Source of the DNA: Candidatus Solincola jinzensis
Lineage (GTDB): Bacteria > Actinomycetota > Geothermincolia > Geothermincolales > RBG-13-55-18
Length of the DNA: 11,607 nt
Direction: 5' to 3'
Assembly: GCA_015711875.1 (NCBI GenBank)
Contig: JACVJG010000041.1
Span: forward strand, 1 to 11,607
Every line of letters begins with the position of its first letter. Within the stretch, counting starts at the first letter, position 1. Under the pieces are notes generated by a model. That model was not told the DNA's origin. It searched no databases and was given only the letters and a program-made list of their open reading frames with translations. This document shows positions 7,093 through 11,607 of this stretch, in pieces. The position numbers and the translations under genes are program-made.

Positions 7093-7995
7093 CTATGCCC
7101 TGGAACCTCCAGCCTTCCTCGCCGCAGACGAGGAAAAGGCGCGGGTTATCAGCTCATGTACGGCCTTGCGCGTGCTATCCATCTGCTCCGCGTCCGCGTC
7201 CGCCAGGAGCACGGCGATGCTCTGCCCCATTCCCACCAGGGCGTAGCTTATGGTCCTGAGATCGGAGAACGGGAATATGCTCCCCTCCTGCACTCCCTTC
7301 CTGAGATCCTCCTCGATGCCCCCAGCCAGTTGCTCGTATACCTCCCTCAACTGCGCCATGAGGCGAGGATTCCCCACCGTCTCCCCCAACAGCATATAGA
7401 GCAACTCGCTCTGGTTTAGATAGAGGTCGAGCATCTCCTCACCCTTGGCCTCGATGCGGGCGATGAAATCCCTCTCGTCCCGCTCTTCCAGCGCGCGGTC
7501 TATCTTGCTCAAGGTATCGTCTATGAGGCGCTTGATCACCTCGACCAGCAACTCCTCCTTGCTGTCGAAATAGATATAGAAGGTGCCCTTGGCTATCCCC
7601 GTGGCCTGCACGATCTCATCTATGGTGGTGCCGTGGTAGCCCTTTGCCGCGAAGAGGCGTGTGGCGTTCTCCACGATGAGGTCCCTGCGGTCCGTTGCCT
7701 GCGGCTCCTCCTCCGCTTCCTCTCCCGCCGCCCCCTCCTTTCCCTGCTCGATGATCCCGAAGAGCCCCGAGATGTCGCGCAGGGACAATCCGTAGCGGGA
7801 ACGCAGGTACCTGATCATGCGCAACCGCTCAAGGTGGTTCTCGCTGAAACCGCCGCCCTCGTCGGGCGGCGGCAGAATCCCTTCCTTGAGATAGCGCGCC
7901 ACCTGCTGACGGGAGACGGACTCTCCCGTCTCCGCTTCATAGGCCTGCGCAAGCCCTTTTATGTCCCAGACACGGCCGTCTTTCGCCACCGTCAC
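7093..7995 (-). CDS. Fused MerR-type / TetR-type transcriptional regulator
   Basis: The protein has 300 residues and two different DNA-binding heads. Residues ~10-82 resemble a MerR-type winged helix (VSRQQVARYLKEGILPPP, then HLERLRMIRYLRSRYGLSLRDISGLF). An acidic linker (~83-103, EEAEEEP) joins this to a complete TetR N-terminal domain at ~105-150 (DLIVENATRLFAAKGYHGTTIDEIVQATGIAKGTFYIYFDSKEELL) and an all-helical ligand-binding/dimerisation half (~155-288). The start is GTG at 7995, with AGGAGG at 8007-8002 and 6-nt spacing. The ATG at 8010 abuts its own upstream GGAG and lies on the better ribosome site. TetR proteins are usually repressors released by a small molecule, and MerR heads usually bind spaced promoters as dimers. 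Having both implies composite or bivalent operator binding. It probably regulates itself (see the dyad at 8059-8076). The ligand is unknown. The domain calls are strong; the start is fairly sure. Confidence 0.9.
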   Translation of the reverse strand: MTVAKDGRVWDIKGLAQAYEAETGESVSRQQVARYLKEGILPPPDEGGGFSENHLERLRMIRYLRSRYGLSLRDISGLFGIIEQGKEGAAGEEAEEEPQATDRRDLIVENATRLFAAKGYHGTTIDEIVQATGIAKGTFYIYFDSKEELLVEVIKRLIDDTLSKIDRALEERDERDFIARIEAKGEEMLDLYLNQSELLYMLLGETVGNPRLMAQLREVYEQLAGGIEEDLRKGVQEGSIFPFSDLRTISYALVGMGQSIAVLLADADAEQMDSTRKAVHELITRAFSSSAARKAGGSRA

Positions 7996-8058
7996 CTGTC
8001 GCCTCCTCATCTCCTGCGCCCATGTCGGTGTTGCCGGTCACGAAAAGTTATCGGAAAG

Positions 8059-8076
8059 CGACTGGGTAGTCAGTCA
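8059..8076. promoter_or_regulatory. Operator-like dyad GACTG-N6-CAGTC at the regulator promoter
   Basis: GACTG (8060-8064) and CAGTC (8071-8075) flank a 6-nt centre containing TA. Read on the minus strand, it follows the spacing of the TetR-type FadR site of Bacillus (TGAnTGAnTAnTCAnTCA) with several mismatches in the right half. It lies just downstream of the -10 box, at the expected transcription start, where a bound repressor would block initiation. Autoregulation is inferred. Confidence 0.55.
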
Positions 8077-8077
8077 A

Positions 8078-8106
8078 ATCATATTATCCGCTCTCCCCGC
8101 TGTCAA
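8078..8106 (-). promoter_or_regulatory. Sigma-70-type promoter of the fusion regulator
   Basis: On the minus strand a consensus TTGACA (8106-8101) is followed after exactly 17 nt by TATGAT (8083-8078), five of six matches to TATAAT. Transcription would start near 8071, giving a ~75-nt leader to the GTG at 7995. This is the best promoter in the window. Confidence 0.75.
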
Positions 8107-8118
8107 CGCGTCGCTAGC

Positions 8119-8133
8119 AAAGCCCGGGGCTTT
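8119..8133. promoter_or_regulatory. Inverted repeat upstream of the regulator promoter
   Basis: AAAGCC (8119-8124) and GGCTTT (8128-8133) are separated by three bases in the divergent gap, 12 nt upstream of the minus-strand -35 box. On the plus strand the right arm runs into TTTT. It could be a binding site or a small terminator. The repeat is certain; the function is not. Confidence 0.3.
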
Positions 8134-8213
8134 TCGCGCTCACGGGAAGCAGGCGCGCATTTCGCATTCGCGGACGGTGCATCCGGAAGCACGGCGAAGG
8201 GCGCGGGCCACGG

Positions 8214-8243
8214 TTTAACCGCTGCCACACCAGGGAATATATG
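8214..8243 (+). promoter_or_regulatory. Weak promoter candidate for the response regulator
   Basis: TTTAAC (8214-8219), 18 nt, then TATATG (8238-8243) would start transcription near 8250, just before the AGGGA ribosome site at 8251 and the ATG at 8262. It is consistent with the chosen start, but both boxes match consensus only in part. Confidence 0.3.
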
Positions 8244-8261
8244 CTGCAAAAGGGAAAGTGC

Positions 8262-8684
8262 ATGGGGGTGGTTGCGCTGAAGGCGAGCGCCCTGGTGGTG
8301 GATGACGACCGCCTGCTACTGCGATTGATAGAGCTCAATCTCGGAAAGACCGGGATCGAGGTGTTGCTGGCGGACAGCGGCAGGGATGCCCTGCGCATCG
8401 CGCGCGAGGAAAGGCCGGACGTCATTCTCCTGGATATCATGATGCCGGTCATGGACGGGTTCCAGGTCATGAGCGAACTCAAATCCAATCAGGATACCAA
8501 GGACATTCCCGTGATCATGCTCACCGCCAGATCCAGCCTGAGCGACAGGAGGCGCTGCGAGGAGCTCGGTGCCGTGGCCTATATCGTCAAGCCCTTCAGT
8601 CTCGAGGAGTTGCGCAACACCGTCCGGGGCATCCTGGAGGCTTCATGCGGACGCCCCGGACGGGGAAGGGAAAACAGGCGTTAG
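8262..8684 (+). CDS. Single-domain response regulator (REC only)
   Basis: This 140-residue receiver domain of CheY/Spo0F type starts at ATG 8262, which has AGGGA at 8251-8255 six bases upstream; an in-frame ATG at 8241 has a poorer site. Key residues are all present: acidic pair D14/D15 (VVDDDR), phosphoacceptor D58 (LLDIMMP), T88 (MLTA) and K110 (VKPF). The protein ends in a basic tail (CGRPGRGRENRR) that lies inside a repeat copy, and there is no DNA-binding or enzymatic output domain. Phosphorylation by a histidine kinase encoded elsewhere would alter its contact with a partner protein. No kinase is nearby. The output-less HAMP sensors 6 kb away are not kinases and there is no evidence they pair with it. 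It is divergent from the fusion regulator and convergent with the SCP2 gene. Confidence 0.92.
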   Translation: MGVVALKASALVVDDDRLLLRLIELNLGKTGIEVLLADSGRDALRIAREERPDVILLDIMMPVMDGFQVMSELKSNQDTKDIPVIMLTARSSLSDRRRCEELGAVAYIVKPFSLEELRNTVRGILEASCGRPGRGRENRR

Positions 8685-8692
8685 CCCGTAGG
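8656..8692 (+). repeat. 37-bp direct repeat, copy 1 (end of response regulator gene)
   Basis: This copy matches 8732-8768 at 34 of 37 positions, in the same orientation and 76 nt apart. It codes for the last nine residues of the response regulator and supplies its TAG stop at 8682-8684. Confidence 0.85.
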
Positions 8693-8731
8693 TAGTGCTG
8701 ACATTCGCATGTCCGAGGAGTTCTCCCACCA

Positions 8732-8768
8732 CCGGACGGGGAAGGAAAAACAGGCGCTAGCCCGTTGG
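8732..8768 (+). repeat. 37-bp direct repeat, copy 2 (end of SCP2-protein gene)
   Basis: This is the partner of copy 1. At the position where copy 1 reads TTAG, this copy reads CTAG, and its CTA (8757-8759) is the minus-strand TAG stop of the SCP2-domain gene. One repeated element thus ends two convergent genes on opposite strands. The 39 nt between the copies (8693-8731) show no gene. Confidence 0.85.
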
Positions 8769-9350
8769 GGTGAGGAACTTCTGGAATAACGCCATCTGGG
8801 GAGCGTGCTTAAGGGCGCCGCGTACCTTGAAACGGCCGCTCTTGAACGCGTTCAAGACCTTCTTGCCGTCCTCCGATTTCAACCACTGCAGCATCTGCTT
8901 GCCCTTTCCCGCTCCGGAAAGGCTCAAAAGCAATGCGAGCTCGGTGCCGATGTAGATGTCGACGCCCTCGATCACCCCGTTGGCCACCTCGACATCGCTT
9001 CCCCTGAAAATCATGGTCGCGGCCATATCCGGGTTGTCCAGGTCCTGGATGGCCACGGACACGTTCATCCGGTCGGCCAGCGCCTTCTTGGAGGGCTCTG
9101 CCAGGAAGCCTTTCAGCATCTCCCCCATCATGAAAGCCAGCGGCCCCGGCTCGGCGTCCCTCATGGTCACCGTACCGCTTCCAGGTGACGGCTTGGGCTT
9201 CTGCGCCCCCTTCGCGGCCGCCACCGCCCCTCCCGCCAGCGCCAGGAGCAGGAGCTTTCTCAAACGCTTGCGCGCTCTTTCCTTTTTTGCGGCCTTCAAC
9301 TCTCTCTTCGCCTCCCTCTTCTCCAGCTTCTTGCGTTTCCTCTTGCTCAC
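8757..9350 (-). CDS. SCP2 sterol-carrier-type lipid-binding protein with basic N-terminus
   Basis: The protein has 197 residues. Its start is GTG at 9350, five bases after AGGAGG (9361-9356); an ATG overlapping that site at 9355 is out of frame and stops at once. Residues 1-32 are almost all Lys, Arg, Glu and Ala, a highly charged helix. Residues 33-47 (LLLLALAGGAVAAAK) are hydrophobic and could be a short membrane anchor, followed by a Pro/Gly linker. Residues ~70-195 fit an SCP2 domain: a helical start (MMGEMLKGFLAEPSKK), a beta core (NVSVAIQDLDNPDMAATMIFRGSDVEV), IYIGTELALLLSL, and the characteristic end GRFKVRGALKHAPQMALFQKFLTP. SCP2 folds hold hydrophobic ligands such as fatty acyl chains. 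Here it may work at the membrane's inner face. The gene stands alone, convergent with the response regulator. The ligand is unknown. Confidence 0.8.
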   Translation of the reverse strand: MSKRKRKKLEKREAKRELKAAKKERARKRLRKLLLLALAGGAVAAAKGAQKPKPSPGSGTVTMRDAEPGPLAFMMGEMLKGFLAEPSKKALADRMNVSVAIQDLDNPDMAATMIFRGSDVEVANGVIEGVDIYIGTELALLLSLSGAGKGKQMLQWLKSEDGKKVLNAFKSGRFKVRGALKHAPQMALFQKFLTPTG

Positions 9351-9805
9351 CGCATCCTCCTTTCTCGGCGGACCCCGCCGCAAGTCACCTGACAACGAGT
9401 CCCTTCGTATAAAACGGGAATTAGCTTCCGCCTCAGAGCAGACATGCATTCAACCCTAATTCTACCCCAAGGTCCGGAGATGAAATCACCCCGGTCGGGA
9501 AAAGGCAGGACCATTCAAGGCGCTCGGATATAGTACCATGCGAGACCGGACCTTATTGATGCGGTCGATCGCCGGCCTCATCTCGGTAGGATATCCGCCT
9601 TTATCGCTCTTGGTCTCGATTCGTTAAGCTCAGCAAAAGGCGACCACGATGCCGGTTTAAAGGGAAAACCATGGAGGAACGCGGTCGGGATCGAGTGCGA
9701 GTCGTCGAGAGTCTCCGGCGGCTCCGCTCTTTTCGCATCATGCGGCCTTCTCCCTGCCATCTAAGATACCTTCCGGACCATCCCTAAACGCACGTCTCAA
9801 CCGAG
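9351..9805. other. Intergenic stretch between SCP2 gene and tRNA-Ser
   Basis: No gene could be supported. A 60-codon minus frame (9760-9578) lacks a ribosome site and resembles nothing. GGTCCGG (9471-9477) and CCGGACC (9546-9552) are complementary arms 68 nt apart and could close a longer RNA structure, but there is no promoter or terminator to support a small RNA. The A/T-rich spot near 9407-9415 may hold the SCP2 gene's -10 box, without a clear -35. Confidence 0.4.
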
Positions 9806-9831
9806 AAGCGCCGGTGTGGCCACCGGCGCTT
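9806..9831 (-). terminator. Terminator hairpin after tRNA-Ser
   Basis: AAGCGCCGGTG (9806-9816) and CACCGGCGCTT (9821-9831) form a perfect 11-bp GC-rich stem with a 4-nt loop, 7 nt after the tRNA's CCA end on the minus strand. Only TTCT follows, so the U tract is short, but position and strength fit tRNA transcript termination. Confidence 0.7.
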
Positions 9832-9838
9832 GAAGCGG

Positions 9839-9929
9839 TGGCGGAAGGGGTGGGATTTGAACCCACGGTGCGGTCTCCCGCACAATCGCTTAGCAGGCGA
9901 TCACCTTAGGCCAGCTCGGTCACCCTTCC
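9839..9929 (-). tRNA. tRNA-Ser (anticodon GCT), CCA encoded
   Basis: The gene is 91 nt long including an encoded CCA. The 7-bp acceptor stem pairs GGAAGGG (9929-9923) with CCCTTCC (9849-9843), with discriminator G at 9842 and CCA at 9841-9839. The anticodon loop CTGCTAA is closed by ATCGC/GCGAT and gives anticodon GCT (9894-9892), reading AGC and AGU. A long variable arm (TGCGG-GAGA-CCGCA) is the hallmark of serine tRNAs, and the T arm has TTCAAAT between GTGGG and CCCAC. No intron or mismatch is evident. Confidence 0.97.
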
Positions 9930-9972
9930 GCGTATCGGCTCGGCTTTCCGCTCGCCATGCATTTCAACCATC

Positions 9973-9978
9973 ATTATA
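9973..9978 (-). promoter_or_regulatory. -10 box candidate for tRNA-Ser
   Basis: A perfect TATAAT reads on the minus strand 43 nt before the mature tRNA 5' end, placing the start site about 37 nt upstream of the tRNA. No -35 resembling TTGACA is found at 17-18 nt spacing (TGGCGC or GTGGCG), so it is only a candidate. Confidence 0.5.
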
Positions 9979-10018
9979 AGGCCCGTCACTCGCGTGCGCC
10001 ACGCCGCTTTTTCCGACC

Positions 10019-10042
10019 TTCGAGATGAAGGGGTCTCTCGAA
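10019..10042 (-). terminator. Weak terminator candidate downstream of HtrA gene
   Basis: TTCGAGA (10019-10025) and TCTCGAA (10036-10042) form a perfect 7-bp stem with a 10-nt loop, about 155 nt after the protease stop. The 9979-10196 gap otherwise shows no gene; a 78-codon minus frame there lacks coding character. Confidence 0.3.
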
Positions 10043-10196
10043 TGTGGTCCTGATGCAGCCTCCATGCCTGCGGGGTCGAACCCTGCGAGGAGCGTCTCTC
10101 TTTCCACGGGGGAATCGCAGATACCGCCGGGGTGGCGGGATGAGCCTCGATCTCTCTTCCTCATGGATTCCCTTATGGGCGGAGGAAACCCGGTAT

Positions 10197-11459
10197 TCAA
10201 GCGCGGGGCTTCTCCTCCAATATCGCTTTCGTATGCCTCAACTCGCCACCACGGTAGTATCCCAGCTCCACCTCGTCCCCGACGGCATGCCTTCGCACCT
10301 CAGCCACGCAGGCCTCCATGGAATCGATGGGCGCTCCGTCAATGGACACGATGATGTCTCCCGGCTGCAGGCCGGCCTTCTGCGCCGGCGCGCCGCTCAC
10401 CGTCTCCCTCACCATCGCGCCGCTCGAAACCGGCAGCCGGTACCTCTCGGCCACCCCCTCGTCCAGGGTGACGCCGGAAAAGCCCAGCCAGGGGTGCGAC
10501 ACGAACCCCCTGCTTATCAGCTCCTCGATAACCGGCTTGGCGCTGTCTATGGGGATGGCGAAGCCAAGCCCGTCATAACCCCCGCTCTCCGAATAGATGG
10601 CGGTGTTGATGCCCACCACCTCTCCCGCGATATTGCATAGGGGACCGCCCGAGTTTCCAGGGTTTATCGCCGCGTCGGTCTGGATGACCCCGTAGAGGAC
10701 CTCGCGCCCGGATATGGTGATGGTGCGATCCAGGGCGCTTATGATGCCCGAGGTCACGCTTCCCTCGAATCCTTCCGGGCTCCCCACGGCGATGGCCGGA
10801 TCCCCGACAGCCAGACTGGAGGACGATCCCAGCACAGCGGCCGGGAGGCCGGAAGCATCGATCCTGATCACCGCGAGGTCGCTATCGGGATCCGTCCCCA
10901 CCACCTCGGCGACGTAGGTGGATCCGTCCCTGACCGAGACCTTTATGCTCCCGGCGCCCTCGACCACGTGATTGTTGGTGACGATGTACCCGTCCGCGCC
11001 GTAGATGAACCCGGAGGCGACGGAGGTGGCGCTCATGAACCCGGAATCCGTTCTCACCTCGATATTCACCACGCAGGGAAGGATCTTCGAGGCCGCGCCG
11101 GCAACGTCTGCCTGTTCAACCAGCACGTTGTCGCTTTTCACAGTCTGTACTTCTCTTACCGTCGACACTTCCGCTTTTCCTCTCAGCACATCCAGAGGAT
11201 CGCCTCCCAGCAACAGGGGGACGGAGAAAACGACGGCGGTGGTGACCAGGGAAGCGGTCAGCGCCGCCACGATCATCGCCCTCAGGCCGTAGGGCCGGAA
11301 GCCTCCAGGCCGGACCGGGGGCCGGGGAGAAGTCGGCGTGGGGGGGATATACGCAGGTCCGGTGCATTCCACTTTCATCACCTCTTTTCCTGCAGCCGCG
11401 TGGCGCGTTTCCGACTCCGCCCCGACCCGGCCGGCCTTGCCTTCATGTACTTGCTCCAT
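10197..11459 (-). CDS. HtrA/DegP-family membrane-anchored serine protease with one PDZ domain
   Basis: The protein has 420 residues from ATG 11459. GTGGAGG ends one base before this ATG, which is close; ATG 11378 is an alternative, and the longer open frame upstream would overlap the ABC gene. A ~55-residue cytoplasmic N-terminus is rich in Pro (IPPTPTSPRPPVRPGG). A TM helix at ~60-85 anchors it so that the protease faces outward. The chymotrypsin-like domain has the full triad: H164 in IVTNNHVVEG, D194 in DPDSDLAVIRI, and S270 in INPGNSGGPL. A single PDZ domain (~323-415, HPWLGFSGV to QKAGLQPGDIIVSIDG) follows. Such proteases degrade or process damaged envelope proteins under stress. The gene lies 41 nt after an ABC-transporter ATPase on the same strand, so the two may be co-transcribed, though an A/T-rich palindrome between them hints at separate control. 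Confidence 0.93.
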   Translation of the reverse strand: MEQVHEGKAGRVGAESETRHAAAGKEVMKVECTGPAYIPPTPTSPRPPVRPGGFRPYGLRAMIVAALTASLVTTAVVFSVPLLLGGDPLDVLRGKAEVSTVREVQTVKSDNVLVEQADVAGAASKILPCVVNIEVRTDSGFMSATSVASGFIYGADGYIVTNNHVVEGAGSIKVSVRDGSTYVAEVVGTDPDSDLAVIRIDASGLPAAVLGSSSSLAVGDPAIAVGSPEGFEGSVTSGIISALDRTITISGREVLYGVIQTDAAINPGNSGGPLCNIAGEVVGINTAIYSESGGYDGLGFAIPIDSAKPVIEELISRGFVSHPWLGFSGVTLDEGVAERYRLPVSSGAMVRETVSGAPAQKAGLQPGDIIVSIDGAPIDSMEACVAEVRRHAVGDEVELGYYRGGELRHTKAILEEKPRA

Positions 11460-11486
11460 GCCTCCACCCGGAGCAGCAGCTACCAT

Positions 11487-11499
11487 AATATGACATATT
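11487..11499. promoter_or_regulatory. A/T-rich 13-bp palindrome upstream of HtrA gene
   Basis: AATATG-A-CATATT is a perfect dyad with one central base, in the 41-nt gap between the ABC gene stop and the protease start, within a strikingly A/T-rich island. It could be an operator overlapping a promoter -10 region (CATATT or TATTAT on the minus strand), but no -35 is evident. Confidence 0.4.
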
Positions 11500-11500
11500 G

Positions 11501-11607
11501 TTATATCTCCAGACCCCACAGCTTCCCGTCCTCCATGCGATAGGCCCAATCGGCGGCGCGCAATATCCCCTCGTCGTGAGTCACGATGACCACGCATTTG
11601 CCGTCCT
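11501..11607 (-). CDS. ABC transporter ATP-binding protein, C-terminal end (5' partial)
   Basis: The last 34 complete codons and the TAA stop of a gene entering from the right edge are visible. The residues DGKCVVIVTHDEGILRAADW followed by AYRMEDGKLWGLEI show the H-loop histidine (VTHD) and the C-terminal beta strand typical of ABC ATPases, most like the LolD/MacB/DevA class of lipoprotein or efflux exporters. Walker A, Walker B and the signature motif lie outside the window, so the transported substrate cannot be inferred. It is on the same strand as the HtrA gene. Confidence 0.85.
   Translation of the reverse strand, partial: DGKCVVIVTHDEGILRAADWAYRMEDGKLWGLEI

Noticed and set aside
6898..7419. 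173-codon plus-strand frame with a TTGCTT-17-TAGCAT promoter-like pair just upstream
   Set aside because: It lacks a ribosome site, overlaps the TetR half of the regulator antisense, and crosses both tandem hairpins.
10069..10087. T-arm-like stem with GGTTCGA on the minus strand, possible second tRNA
   Set aside because: The stem has a mismatch, and no acceptor, anticodon or D arm can be placed around it. At most it is a chance hairpin.

Overview
The window is high-GC bacterial chromosomal DNA carrying eight protein genes (two cut by the window edges) and one tRNA. No transposase, integrase, phage gene, CRISPR array or rRNA is visible. The gene mix suggests an anaerobic or facultative bacterium: a tungsten/molybdenum aldehyde ferredoxin oxidoreductase-type enzyme, an SCP2-type lipid-binding protein, a MerR-TetR fused regulator, an HtrA-type protease, HAMP membrane sensors and a tRNA-Ser with encoded CCA. 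An uncultured actinobacterial-type lineage would fit the base composition and gene mix, but this is a guess from style, not a phylogenetic result.

Layout. Positions 1-1837 (+) hold two tandem paralogous membrane sensors, each with an extracytoplasmic domain, a TM helix and a HAMP domain, and each ending just after HAMP with no output domain. The first is cut by the left edge. A perfect 8-bp hairpin sits between them, just before the second gene's Shine-Dalgarno. Positions 2029-3792 (-) hold a cytosolic glycoside hydrolase family 2 enzyme, convergent with the sensors and apparently started by TTG. Positions 4405-6474 (-) hold an AOR-family oxidoreductase whose long leader contains inverted repeats and starts next to a TATAAT box. 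Between GH2 and AOR is a ~600-nt gap with a 14-bp perfect palindrome. Positions 7093-7995 (-) hold the MerR-TetR fusion regulator, followed by two tandem perfect hairpins. Its promoter (TTGACA-17-TATGAT) has a GACTG-N6-CAGTC operator-like dyad just downstream of the -10 box. Positions 8262-8684 (+) hold a single-domain response regulator, convergent with an SCP2-domain protein (8757-9350, -). The 3' ends of these two genes lie in two copies of a 37-bp direct repeat. A tRNA-Ser(GCT) (9839-9929, -) has its own terminator. Positions 10197-11459 (-) hold an HtrA/DegP-type membrane-anchored serine protease, and the right edge contains the C-terminal end of an ABC transporter ATPase.

How they may work together. 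The AOR enzyme (aldehyde/carboxylate redox), the TetR-type regulator and the SCP2 protein could all relate to lipid or aldehyde metabolism, but they lie in separate transcription units and no operon links them. The most distinctive items are the two-headed MerR-TetR regulator with its predicted autoregulatory operator, the tandem output-less HAMP sensors with a homogenised HAMP segment, and the repeat that supplies stop codons to two convergent genes on opposite strands. I did not find a clear-cut novel multi-gene system.
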